64,000 nucleotides of DNA, from the NCBI GenBank assembly GCA_026545225.1, contig CM048848.1, positions 19,818,806 to 19,882,805 of the forward strand. The letters run 5' to 3'. Origin of the DNA: Cornus controversa. Taxonomy: Eukaryota; Streptophyta; Magnoliopsida; Cornales; Cornaceae. A program made the translations under genes and the position numbers. The notes beneath the pieces are model-generated. The model saw only the letters and a list, made by a program, of their open reading frames with translations. It was not told where the DNA came from and ran no database searches. Shown piece after piece: positions 11,787 to 25,395 of the stretch (positions are counted from its first letter, which is position 1; each line of letters opens with the position of its first letter).

Positions 11787-11908
11787 TTTTTCCTAGTTGA
11801 TACACACACCCCCAAAGAATTGTTTGCACCTAAGAGGATTTGAACCATGGACCTAATGATTGCTAGACACTAGGCCCAAGTTCTTTATCCACTTGAGCCA
11901 ACCCCTTG
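11787..11908 (-). mobile_element. tRNA-derived SINE
   Basis: On the minus strand the element begins GGGGTTGGCTCAAGTGG, which contains a pol III A box, and has a B box GGTTCAAATCC about 60 bp downstream. It ends in a poly-A/T run (T-run on the + strand near 11789). The 9-bp repeat CATAATTTT flanks it at about 11777 and 11920 and fits a target-site duplication. Length about 120 bp is usual for short plant SINEs. Confidence 0.8.
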
Positions 11909-12720
11909 AGGTCATGGATCATAATTTTAATCATTATAGCATTTTTATGATATATGTATGATTATGTTTATGATTGTGGATGAATGGTTTTATATGGTTT
12001 GTGGTGTGGTGTTTATACATGGATGAAGCTCTAGGGTTTATGTTTTTGCTGTAGTCTATGGCAATTGTAAAGGGCAAAATGATTGTTGTCCTAGGCCAAT
12101 TTATATTTATTGCAAATTATTATGTATCTCTCACAAAGCCATGTAATAGTTTGTAGAGAATTCATCTCCAAGAAGATTTTTCAAGCCTCTTGCCATGGAG
12201 CATGTGCCAAAGGTTTCTTGTGCATGAAAAAGTTTGAGATTTCTTGAAGTCCAAGCACATGAGGAGAATTGCTCGTGAAGAACTACGTGGAGATTAAGTT
12301 TTTTAGTTGGTTAGAGATATAGGTTAGATGAGCTTCATTTATGGTTTTATCTTTTATCTTTTATATTTAATGCATGTATAGATGTTTAACCATTATGTTA
12401 TGTTGATGCATAATGATTCATGAAATATCATGTTTTAATTTGGTAATTATTAAATTATGAGAGAGTAACTTGAAGTTTTGACTTAATATTTTAATTGGAC
12501 TTGATTTATCTAGATACTTTCTATTTATTGTAGTTTTCAAAAAATATTTATTTTTAAATTAATTAAATATTTCTTTTGAAATTATGAAAACAATAGAAAG
12601 TAGATATTTTTGAAAATTTTCTTATTTAAAGGTCTCCAATTTAAATTTGAAAAGTCATATGGATCTAGCTCTCTCTAAATTTAATAACTATTAAATTAAA
12701 ATATGGGTAAACATATATGG
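11909..12720. other. No gene recognised
   Basis: AT-rich single-copy-like sequence between the SINE and the main array. There is a slightly GC-richer stretch at 12140-12300, without an open frame of note. Confidence 0.4.
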
Positions 12721-14784
12721 ATAATTTATTGTGTAGTATATTGTATTAATATGGTTTAATAGTTAGTTAAATAAATTATTATTTATGTTACATTGTTTAT
12801 AATTTAAATAAATAATCATTTGTGTTACAAAGTTTATTAGTAATTATATTGTTTATTAAATATACATAGTTCATTATTAGTTACATAGTTAAATAAATTA
12901 TTATTTAAGTTACATAGTTCATTATTAGTTAGTTAGATAGTTAAATAATTTATTATTTATGCTTCATAGTTTATTATTAGTTATATAGTTTGATAAATAA
13001 ATTATTGTTTATACTACATTATTTATTATATATTTATTAAATAAACTATTATTTATGTTGCATATTATTAGTTCCATAGTTAATTAAATAAATTTTTATT
13101 TATGTTACAGAATTTATTATTAATTATATATTTGTTAAATAAATGTTTAATAATGCTACAGAATATTAATTACTATGGTTAAATAAATTATTATTTTATT
13201 ATTTATGGATTCGGGTTCAGTTCGGCTTTAGCCTCGTTTATTATTTATGTTCATTAGTTTTTAATAAATTATTATTCATGTTACATAATTTGTATTTTTA
13301 ATAATATATTATTATTTATGGTGCATAGGGATTCGGGTTTTCGTGTTTGGGGTTTTCGGTTCGGCTTTAGTTTAGTTTATTATTTATGTTAAATAATTTT
13401 TAATTCATAATAAATTTTTATTTATGCTACATAATTTATTATTAATTATATAGTTTGTTAAATAAATTATTATTTAAGCTAGCTGTTCATTATTAATTAG
13501 ATAGTTAACTAATTTATTATTTATGCTTTATAGTTCATTATTAATATATAGTCTGTTAAATAATTTATTATTTATGCTACATAGTTTATTAGATATTTAT
13601 TCAATAAATTATTATTTATGTTACATACTTTTTATTATTAGTTACATAGTCTTTTAATTACATTGTTTGTTAAATAAATTATTATTTATGCTAAATAGTT
13701 TATTATTAATTAAATAGTTTGTTTGGGTTTGAGAATTTGGGTTTTCATGTTCTAAGTTTGAGGTTTAGGATTCGAGGTTCAAGTTTGGCTTTATTAATTA
13801 TATAGTTTGTTTAATAAATTATTATTTAAGCTACATAGTTTATTATTAGTTACATAGTTAAATAATTTGTTATTTATGCTTCATAGTTCATAATTGGTTA
13901 TGTAGTCTGCTAATTAAATTATTATTTATAATACATAGTTTATGTAGAGATATTTATTTAAAAAATTATTTATGTTACATAGTTTGTTAATTAAATTGTT
14001 ATTAATCCTACATACTTAATTATTAATAATTAGAAGTTTGTTAAATAAGTTATTATTTATGCTTCATAGTTTATTATTAGTTGTATAGTTTGTTTGGTTT
14101 TGGAGATTCGAGTTTTCGTGTTTCGGGTTTTAGTTGGGGTTACGGATTCGGGGTTCTGGTTTGACTTTAGTTTAATTTATTATTTATGTTAATTAGTTTT
14201 TAATTCATAATAAAATTATTATTTACGCTACATAATTTGTATTTAATAATATACTATTATTTATGGTTCATAGGGTTTAGGGATTGGGGTTCCGGGGTTT
14301 AGGAGTTAAGATTTATTATTAGTTAAATAATCTTTTAATTATATAGTTTGTTTGGGGTTTGGGGATTCGAGTTTTCGTTTTTTGGATTTTAGGTTTGGGG
14401 TTTCGGATTCAGGATTCTGGTTCGGCTTTAGGTTAGTTTATTTTTTATGTTAAAAAGTTTTTAGTTAATAATAAATTATTATTTATGCTTCATAGTTATA
14501 CAGTTTGTTAAACAACTTATTATTTAAGCTACGTAGTCAATAGTTAATTAGATAGTTAGTTAAGTAATTTATTATTTATGTTTCATAGTTCATTATTATA
14601 TAGTTTGTTAAATAAATTATTATTTATGCTACATAATTTATCAGATATTTATTTAATATATTATTATTTATACTTCATAAGTGTTAGGGATTGGGTTTTG
14701 AGATTTGGGATTCAAAATTTAGATTTTATTATTAGTTACATAGTCTGCTAACTACATATTTTGTTTGGGGTTTATGAATTTGGG

Positions 14785-15297
14785 TCACTACTGGGTTATA
14801 CCCTAACCCAGTAGTGTAACTAATGGTGCCATTTTACATTCTCTTCCTTCGAGGAGCTAGAAGCCCCACATCTTTTCATAGAGCTTGTACGAGGATAATG
14901 GAACCCTTACCTTAAGTCGGAGCTGATCTTGTGCAATATGTTTCGGGCCTTCTTACTAAAATAGCGAGTTCTTACTTTGACCCGTATCCTGCATCCGAAT
15001 CGATTTCATCTCCTGGAGGTCTGAGGATTGGTAAAAATTTCTTTCCTTTTGCCCCTTGTGGGTGGGCTTAACGGAGAATGTATTCAATTCCTCAACCACT
15101 GCTACGTCCAGCCGGGTGAGGATCTGGTAATTGTGAGACATTCGACTCATTGACCCAAACGAGCAACTCTTCGTGCTCATCATCATCTTTTTGGAAAGTT
15201 TCATCTATCTCATTTGGGAATGAGACGAGTGGATCATCATCACTGTCATCTCCCAAGAGCAATGGATGACTTTCACACTTCGGAATCTCATGTTGTT
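14785..15297. other. Unidentified insert in the AT-rich array
   Basis: About 510 bp of mixed-composition sequence interrupts the array. The minus strand has open stretches: one contains DDDPLVSFPNEIDETFQKDD and VWVNESNVSQLPDPHPAG (about 15297-15090), another contains MKSIRMQDTGQSKNSLF (ORF 15204-14956). The coding look and the neighbouring organelle fragment suggest organellar or captured gene DNA, but I do not recognise the protein. Confidence 0.5.
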
Positions 15298-18200
15298 TCG
15301 GGTTCTAAGTTTGTGGTTTAGGATTCAAAGTTTTGGTTCGACTTTAGTTTAGTTTTATTTTTGTTAAATATTTTTTAATGCATAATAAATTAATATTTAT
15401 GATACATATTTATTATTAATTATATAGTTTGTAAGCTAGATAGTTAGTTTAATTATTTATTATTTATGCTTCATAGTTCATAATTAGTTATTTAGTCTGT
15501 CAAATAAGTTATTATTTATGCTACACAGTTTATTATTAGTTACATAGTTTGGGGTTTCGAGGTTTGAAGTTTGTGAATTCGGGGTTTGGGGTTTAAGAGT
15601 TATTTCGTGTTTTCGTGTTTCTGGTTTTAGGTTTAGGGTTTTGGATTCGTGGTTCTGGTTCGGCGTTAGTTTAGTTTATTATTTATGTTAAAAAATCTTA
15701 GTTAATAATAAATTATTATTTATGCTATATAGTTTATTATTAATTACATAGTTTGTTAAAAAATATTGTTATTTAAGTTACGTAGTCAATTATTAGTTAG
15801 TTAAGTAATTTATTATTTATGTTTCATAATTCATTATTATTTATATAGTCTGTTAAATAAATTATTATTTATGCTACAAAGTTTATTAGATATTTATTTA
15901 ATATATTATTATTTAGACTGCATAAGGTTTAGCGATTGGGGTTTCGGGCTTTTGAGTTTGGGGATTCGGGGTTTGGGGTTAGAATTTTGGCTTTATTATT
16001 AGTTACATAGTTTGTTAATTGTATAGTTTGTTTGGAGTTTGGAGATTTGGTTTTCGTGTTTGAGGTTTAAGAATCGGGGTTCCGGTTCGGCTATAGTTTA
16101 ATTTATTATTTATGTTAAATATGTTTTAATTTATAACAAATTACTATATATAACACATATGTATTATTAATTATATAGTTTGTTTAAAAAGTTTTTAGTT
16201 AATAACAAAATATTATTTATGCTATATAATTTGTATTTAATAATATATTATTATTTATGGTTCATAGGGTTTAGGGATTGGGTTTAGGGGTTTGGAGTTT
16301 GTTGATTCGAGGTTTTGGGTTTGGGGTTTAGGAGTTAGGATTTATTATTAGTTAAATAGTCTTTTAATTGTATAGTTTGTTTGTGGTTTGGGGATTCGAG
16401 TTTTCGTGTTTCGGGTTTTAGGTTTCGGGTGTCGAAATCGGGGTTCTTGTTCGGCTTTTGTTTGGCTTATTATTTATGTTAAAAAGTTTTAGTTAATAAG
16501 AAATTATTCTTTATGCTACATAGTTTATTATTAGTTATACAGATTGTTAAACAAATTATTATTTAAGTTACGTAGTCAATTATTAATTAGATAGTTAGTT
16601 AAGTAATTTATTATTTATGTTTTATAGTTTATTATTAATTATATAGTCTGTTAAATAAATTATTGTTTACGCTGAAAAGTTTATCAGATATTTATTTAAT
16701 ATATTATTATTTATACTATATAAGGGTTATGGATTGGGGTTTCGGGGTTTTGAATTTGGGAATTCGTGGTTTGGGGTTCAAAATTTAGGATTTATTATTA
16801 GTTATATAGTCTGTTAATTACATAGTTTGTTGGGGGTTTGTGAATTTGAATTTTCGTATTTCGAGTTCTTGGTTTGTGGTTTAGGATTCAGAATTTCAAT
16901 TCGGCTTTAATTGAATTTAATTTATGTTAAATATTTTTTAATTCTTAATAAACTACTATTTATGATACATATTTATTGTTAATTTTATAGTTTGTTAAAT
17001 ATATTATTATTTAAGTTCCATGGTTCCTTATTAGTTAGATAGTTAGTTTAATAATTTATTATTTATGTTTCATAGTTCATAATTAGTTATTTAGTCTATT
17101 AAATAAATTATTATTTATGCTACAAATTTTATTATTAGTTACATAGTTTGTTAACTAAATTATTATTTATTATTAGTTAAATAGTCTTTTAATTAAATAG
17201 TTTGTTTGGGTTTGGGGATTCGAGTTTTAGTTCTGGGGTTTTGGATTCAGGGTTCTGGTTCAGCTTTAGTTTAGTTTATTATTTTTGTTAATTAGTTTTC
17301 AATTCATAATAAATTATTATTTATGCTAAATAATTTTTATTTAAAAATATATTATTCTTTATGGTGCATAAGATTTAGGGTTCGGGGTTTGTGTTTAGGA
17401 GTTAGGATTTATTATTAGTGAAATAGTTTATTAATTGTATAGTGTGTTTGGGGTTTGGGGATTCAAGTTTTCGTTTTACAGATTTTAGGTTTGGGGTTTC
17501 AGATTCGGGGTTCTGATTCGGCTTTATTTTAGTTTATTATTTATGTTAAAAAAAATTTAGTTAATAATAAATTATTATTTATACTACATAGTTTATTATT
17601 AGTTATGTAGTTTGTTAAACAAATTATTATTTAAGCTACGTAGTCAATTATTAGTTAAATAGTTAGTTAAGTAATTTATTATTTATGCTTCATAGTTCAT
17701 TATTATTTATATAGTCTCTTAAATAAATTATTATTTATGCTACGTTGTTTATGAGATATTTATTTAATATGTTATTATTTATACTGCATAAGGGTTAGGG
17801 ATTGGTGTTTCAGAGTTTTGAGTATGTGGATTCGGAGTTTGGGGTTTAGAATTTAAGTTTTATTATTAGTTACATAATCTGTTAATTACAAAGTTTGTTT
17901 GGGGTTTGAAGATTTGGGTTTTTTTGTTTCGGGTTCTAGGTTTGTTGTTTAGAATTCGGAGTTTCGGTTCGGCTTTAGTTTAATTTATTATTTATATTAA
18001 ATATTTTTTAATTCATAACAAATTGCTATTTATGGTACATATTTATTATTAATTATGTCATGTGTTAAATAAATTATTATTTAAGCTACATGGTTCTTTA
18101 TTAGTTAGATAGTTAGTTTAATAATTTATTATTTAAGCTTCATAATTCATAATTAGTTGTTTAGTCTGTTAAATAAGTTATTATTTATGTTACATAGTTT

Positions 18201-18639
18201 ATTATTTGTTACATAATTTGTTAAATAAATGATTATTTATTATTAGTTACATAGTCTTTTAATTACATAGTTTGTTTGAGTTTCGAAATTTGGCTTTTCG
18301 TGTTTCGGATTTTTAAGTTTTGGGGTTTTGGATCTGGGTTCCAGTTCAACTTTAGTTTAGTTTATTATTTATGTTAATTAGTTTTTAATTCATAATTAAT
18401 TATTATTTATGCTACATAATTTGTAGTTAATAATATATTATTATTTATGGTTCATAGGGTTTAGGGATTGAGGTTTTGGGGTTTGGAGTTTGTGGATTCG
18501 AGGCTTGAGGTTTAAGAGTTAAGATTTACTATTAGTTAAATAGTCTTTTAATTATATAGTTTGTTTGGGGTTTGGAAATTCGAGTTTTCGTGTTTCGGGG
18601 GTTTTAGGTTTGGGGCTTCGGATTTGAGGTTCTGCTTTG

Positions 18640-18900
18640 TCCTCGTTGGCACACTTCCTGCTGGGTCCGACACTGATATCATCTGTAACAGCCCACTCCA
18701 TCACATGATATTATATTTTCCGCTTTTGGCCCAACCCACACGGTTTTGTTCTTCGGTTTGATCCCAAAAGGCCTCATACCATTTAGAGAGAGCACATCAC
18801 ATATATAGCATATTCTCTTTTCACACCCAGGCGATGTGAGATTGAACACCCTTGGGGACAAGAGGGGACAAACACACCTCTTCCACACAACCAAGGTCTT
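18640..18900. mobile_element. TRIM/solo-LTR-like dispersed repeat in the array
   Basis: Starting TGTAACAGCCCACTCC (18684), it contains CACGGTTTTGTTCTTCGG, CCCAAAAGGCCTCATACCAT and CACACCCAGGCGATGTGAGA. The same blocks occur at 60685-60934 inside the Copia fossil. A short piece upstream (CTGGGTCCGACACTGATATC) accompanies it. Such blocks are common dispersed repeats in dicots and have an LTR-like start; class assignment is tentative. Confidence 0.6.
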
Positions 18901-21900
18901 TACAATTAATTAAATAGTCTTTTAGTTAAATAGTTTGTTTGGGTTTGGGGATTCGGATTTTCGTATTTCAGATTTTAGTTATGGGGTTTTGGATTCGGGG
19001 TTCCGGTTCGGCTTTAATTTAGTTTATTATTTATGTTAATTAGTTTTTAATTAATAATAATTTTTTATTTATGCTACATAATTTGTATTTAGTAATATAT
19101 TATTATTTATGGTTCATATGGTTTAGGGATTGGGGTTTGGAGTTTAGAAGTTAAGATTTATTATTAGTTAAATAATCTTTTAATTACATAGTTTTTCTAG
19201 GGTTTGGGGATTTGAATTTTTGTGTTTTGGATTTTAGGTTTCGAGTTTCAGATTCGGGTTCTGGTTTGTCTTAAGTTTTGTTTATTATTTATGTTAAAAA
19301 GTTTTTAGTTAATAATAAATTATTATTTATGCTACATAGCTTATTAGTAATTATATAGTTTGTCAAATAAATTATTATTTATGCTACGTAGTCAATTATT
19401 TGTTAGATATTTAGTTAAGTAATTTATTATTTATGATTCATAGTTCATTATTAGTTATATAGTCTGTTAAATAAATTATTATTTATGCTACATAGTCTAT
19501 CAGATATTTATTTAATATATTATTATTTATACTACATAAGGGTTAGGGATTAGAGTTTCGGAGTTTTAGTTTGGGGATTCGGGGTTTGCGGTTTAGAATT
19601 TAGGCATTATTATTAGTTACATAGTCTGTTAATTGGATGGTTTGGGTTTTCATGTTTCAGGTTCTAGGTTTGTAGTTTAGGATTCGGAGTTTCAGTTCGG
19701 CTTTAGTTTAGTTTATTATTTATGTTAAATATTTTTTAATTCATAATAAATTATTATTCAATATAAATATTTATTATTAATTATATTGTTTGTTAAATAA
19801 ATTATTATTTAATCTACCACTCCTTAGTAATTAGATAGTTAGTTTAATAACTTATTATTTATGCTTCAAAGTTCATAATTAGTTATTTAGTCTGTTAAAT
19901 AAGCTATTATTTATGTTAAATGATTTATTATTAGTTACATAGTTTGTTAAATAAATTATTATTTATTATTAATTAAATAGTTTGTTTGGGTTTTGGGATT
20001 CGAGTTTTCGTATTTCGGGTTTTAGTTTTGGGGTTTTGGATTCAGATTTAGTTTAGTTTATTATTTGCGTTAATTAGTTTTTAATTCATAATAAATTATT
20101 ATTTATTAGCATAATTTGTATTTATTAATTTTTTATTATTTATGTTTCTTAGGGTTTAAGAATTGGGGTTTCGGAGTTTGGACTTTGTGAATTCCGGGTT
20201 TGGAGTTTAGGAGTTAAGATTTATTATTTGTTAAATAGTTTTAATTATATAGTTTGTTTGGGGTTTGGGTATTCGAGTTTTTGTGTTTCGGGTTTTAAGT
20301 TTGGGGTTCCAGATTTGGGGTTCTGGTTTGGCTTTAGTTTACTTTATTATTTATGTTAAAAAGATTTTAGTTAATTATAATTATTATTTATGCTACATAA
20401 TTTATTTTTAATTATATAGTTTATTAAATAAATTATTATTTAAGCTACCTAGTTAATTATTAGTTAGATAGTTAGTTAAGTAATTTATTATTTATGTTTC
20501 ATATCTCGTTATTATTATATAGTCTATTAACTAAATTATTATTTATATTACATAGTTTATCAGATATTTATCAGATAAATTATTATTCATACTGCATAAG
20601 GGATAGGAATTGGGGTTTCTAGAATTTAAACTTTATTATTTGTTACATAGTCTTTTAATTACATAGTTTGTTTGGGGTTTGGGGATTTGGGATTTCGTAT
20701 TTCGGATTTTAGGTTTGAGGTTTAGGATTCGGGGTTACGGTTCCGCTTAAGTTTAGTTTATTATTTATGTTAAATATTTTTTAATTCATAATTAATTACT
20801 ATTTATGATATATATTTATTATTAATTATATAATTTGTTAAATAAATTATTATTTAAGTTATATAGTTCCTTATTAGTTAGATAGTTCGTTTAACAATTT
20901 ATTATTTATGCTTCATAGTTCATAATTAGTTATTTAGTCTCTTAAATAAGTTATTGTTTATGCTACATAGTTTATTTTTAGTTACATAGTTTGTTAAATA
21001 AATTTTTATTTATTCTTAATTAAATAGTCTTTTAATTAAATAGTTTGTTTGGGTTTGGGGATTCGGGGTTTTAGTTTTGGGGTTTTGGATACGGATTTAG
21101 TTTAGTTTATTAGTTATGTTAATTAGTAATTATTATTTATTAGCATAATTTGTATTTAATAATCTATTATTATTTATGCTTCAAAGGGTTTATGGATTGG
21201 GGTTTCGGGATTTCGAGTTTGTGAATTCGGGGTTTGGGGTTTTGGACTTAGAATTTATTATTAGTTAAGTAGTCTTTTAATTATATAGTTTGTTTGGGGT
21301 TTGGAAATTCGAGTTTTTGTATTACGGGTTTTACGTTAGGGGTTTCAGATTCAGAGTTCTGGTTCGGCCTCAGTTTAGTTTATTATTTCAGTTAAAAAGT
21401 TTTTAGTTAATAATAAAGTATTATTTTGCTACATAGTTTATTATTAATTGTATAGTTTGTTAACTAAATTATTTTTTAAGCTACGTAGTCAATTATTAGT
21501 TAGATAGTTAGTTAACTAATTTATTATGTTTCATAGTTCATTATTAGTTAGATAGTCTGTTAAATAAATTATTATTTAATACTACATATTTTATCTAATA
21601 TTTCTTTAATATATTTTTACTTATACTGCATAAAGGTTGGGGATTGGGGTTTCGGGGTTTGTGGTTTAGAATTTAGGCTTTATTATTAATTACATAGTCT
21701 ATTAATTACATAGTTTGTTTGGGGTTAGGGATATGGGTTTTCGTGTTTTGGGTTCTAGGTTTGTGGTCTAGGATTCAGAGTTTCGGTTTGGCTTTAGTTT
21801 AGTTTATTATTAATGTTAAATATTTTTAATTCATAATAAATCACTATTAATGATACATATTTATTGTTAATTATATAGTTTATTAAATAAATTATTATTT

Positions 21901-24206
21901 AAGTTATATGGTTCCTTATTAGTTAGATAGTTAGTTTAATAATTTATTATTTATGCTTCAGAGTTCATAATTAGTTATTTAGTCTGTTAAATAAATTATC
22001 ATTTATGCTACATAGTATATTATTAGTTACATAATTTGTTAAATAAATTATTATTTATTATTAATTAAATAGTCTTTTAGTTAAATAGTTTGTTGGGGTT
22101 TGGGAATTCAGCTTTTTGTATTTCGGATTTTAGTTATGGGGTTTCAGATTTGGGTTACGGTTCGACTTTAGTTTAGTATATTATTTATGTTAATTAGTTT
22201 TTAATTAATAATAAGTTATTATGTATGCTACATAATTTGTATTTAATAATATATTATTACTTATCATTCATTGGGTTTAGGGATTGGGGTTTAGCGTTTG
22301 TGAACTCAGGATTTGGGGTTTAGGAGTTAGAATTTATTATTAGTTAAAAAGTCTTTTAATTATATAGTCTTTTTCGGGTTTGGGAATTTGAGTTTTCGGG
22401 TTTTAGGTTTTAGGTTTGGGGTTTCAGATTCGGGGTTCTGGTTCGGCTTTAGTTTAGTTTATTATTTATGTTAAAACATTTTTAGTTAATAATAAATTAT
22501 TATTTATGCTACATAGCTTATTATTAATTATATAGTTTGTTAAATAAATTATTATTTAAGCTACGTAGTCAATTATTGTTTGATAGTTAATTAAGTAATT
22601 TATTATTTATGCTCCATAGTTCATTGTTAGTTATAAAGTCTGTAAAATAAATTATTATTTATGTTACATAGTTTGTTAGATATTTATTTAATATATTATT
22701 ATCTATACTGAATAAGGGTTAGGAATTGGGGTTTCGGTGTTTTGAGTTTGGGGATTCGGGGTTTGCGGTTTAGAATTTAGGCTTTATTATGAGTTACATG
22801 GTCTGTTAATTACATGGTTTGTTTGAGGTTTGGGATTTGGGTTTTCGTGTTTCGAGTTCGAGATTTGTGGTTTAGGATTCGGAGTTTCGGTTCGGCTTTA
22901 GTTTTGTTTATTATTTATGTTAAATATTTTTTAATTCATAATAAATTATTTTTCAATATGCATATTTATTATTAATTATATCGTTTGTTAAATAAATTGT
23001 TATTCAAACTACCACTCTGTAGTAATTAGATAGTTAGCTTAATAACTTATTATTTATACTTCATAGTTCATAATTAGTTATTTAGACTGTTAAATAAGTT
23101 ATTATTTATGTTACATAATTTATTATTAGTTACATAGTTTGTTAAATAAATTATTATTTATTAATAACTTAATAGTTTTTTTTATTACATAGTTTGTTTG
23201 GGTTTGGAGATCCGGGCTTTCGTGTTTTGGGTTTTAGTATTGGGGTTATGGATTCGGGGTTCCGGTTCGGCTTTAGTTAGTTTATTATTTATGTTAATTT
23301 GTTTTTAATTCATAATAAATTATTATTTATGTTACATAATTTGTATTTAATAATATATTATTTTTTATGCTTCATAGGGTTTAGAGATTGGGTTTCAGGG
23401 TTTGGAGTTTGTGAATTCCGGGTTTGGGGTTCAAGTATTAGGATTTATTATTAGTTAAATAGTCTTTTAATTATATAGTTTGTTTAGGGTTTGGGAGTTT
23501 GAGTTTTCGTGTTTCGGATATTAGGTTTGGGGTTTTAGATTCGTCTGGTTTGATTTTAGTTTATTTATTATTAATGTTAAAAAGTTTTTAGTTAATAATA
23601 AATTATTATTTTTGCTACATTGTTTTTTTAATTATATAGTTTATTAAATAAATTATTATTAAAGCCACCTACTTAATTATTAGTTAGATAGTTAGTTAAG
23701 TAATTTATTGTTTATGTTTCATAGCTCATTATTAGTATAGTCTGTTAACTAAATTATTATTTATATTACATAGTTTATCTGATATTTATTCAATAAATTA
23801 TTATTCATACTGCATAAGTGTTAGGGATTAGAGTTTCTTGGGTTTTGAGTGTCGGGATTCTGGGTGTGGAGTTTAGAATCTAAGCTTTATTATTAGTTAC
23901 ATAGTCTGTTAATTACATAGTTTGTTTGGGGTTTGGGAATTTTTGTTTTCGTGTTTCGGGTTCTAGGTTTGAGGTTTAGGATTCGGGGTTCCAGTTCGGC
24001 TTAAGTTTAGTTTATTATTTATGTTAAATATTTTTTAATTCCTAATAAATTACTATCTATGATACATATTAATTATTAATTATATAATTTGTTAAATAAA
24101 TTATTATTTAAGTTATTTGGTTCCTTATTAGTTAAATAGTTCATTTAATAATTTATTATTTGTGCTTCATAGTTCATAATTAGTTATTTAGTCCGGTAAA
24201 TAAGTT

Positions 24207-24477
24207 GCTTTTACAAAAAATCTTTATATCTTTTCTAAATGTAATGACTAGAAGCGCTACTGATAATAATGATACACATAAAAGAGCTGCATAGCCCACT
24301 ACCATCATACTTACGTGCATTATTAACCACTCCGATTGGAGAGCGGGTACTAATATTTCGGATTGATGTATTTCAGTTAAAAGACCTGAAGTAGCAAAGC
24401 CTTGGGTAAAAATAGCACTGGGTGTGGTTATTGCACTTAAATGATTTTTATTTTTTGAAATACGGAACTATATGAAT
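24207..24477 (-). pseudogene. ccsA: Plastid ccsA fragment in nuclear DNA (NUPT)
   Basis: The minus strand reads [56 protein letters not shown] and [11 protein letters not shown], a close match to the middle of plastid CcsA, the membrane protein that attaches haem to c-type cytochromes. Upstream VPYFKK is also present but in another frame, consistent with one base lost in an A-run. Only about 90 codons remain; plastid CcsA is over 300 residues. It sits in the AT-rich array with no promoter or other plastid gene. Similarity is high, so the transfer is probably fairly recent. Confidence 0.9.
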
Positions 24478-25395
24478 AGTTTATTATTAGTTACATAATT
24501 TGTTAAATAAATTATTATTTATTATTAATTAAATAGTCTTTTAATTAAATAGTTTGTTTGGGTTTGGGGATTCGGGTTTTTGTATTTCGGGTTTAGTTTT
24601 GGGGTTTTGGATTCGGATTTAGTTTAGTTTATTATTTGTGTTAATTAGTTTTTAATTCGTAATAAATTATTATTTATTAGCATAATTTGTATTTAATAAT
24701 ATATTATTATTTCTGTTTCATAGGGTTTAGGGATTGGAGTTTCGGGGTTTGGAGTTTGTGAATTCGAGTTTTGGGATTTTGGATTTAGGTTTTATTATTA
24801 GTTAAATAGTTTTTAGTTATATAGTTTGTTTGGGGTTTGGGAATTCGAGTTTCGTGTTACAGGTTTTATGTTAGGGTTTCAAATTCGGGGTTCTAGTTCG
24901 GCTTTATTTTAGTTTATTATTTATGTTAAAAAGTTTTTAGTTAATAATAAATTATTATTTATGCTACGTAGTGTATTATTAATTATATAGTTTGTTAAAT
25001 AAATTATTATTTAAGATATGTAGTAAATTATTAGGCAGATACTTAGTTAACTAATTTATTATTTACATTTCATAGTTCATTATTAGTTATATAGTCTGTT
25101 AAATAAATTATTATTTAATGTTACATAGTTTATCAGATATTTTTTTTTAATATATTGTTATTTATACTGCATAAGGGGATTGGTGTTTCGGGATTTTGAG
25201 TTTGGAGATTCGAGGCTTGGGGTTTAGAATTTAGGGTTTATTATTAGTTATATATTCTGTTAATTACATAATTTGTTTGAGGTTTGGGATTTGGATTTTC
25301 ATGTTTCGGGCTCTAGGTTTGTGGTTTAGGATTCGGAGTTTCGGTTCAACTTTAATTTAGTTTATTATTTATGTTAAATATTTTTTAATTCATAA

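Noticed and set aside
11787-11908. Functional tRNA gene
   Set aside because: A and B boxes are present, but the sequence does not fold as a tRNA and carries a poly-A tail and target duplication: a SINE.
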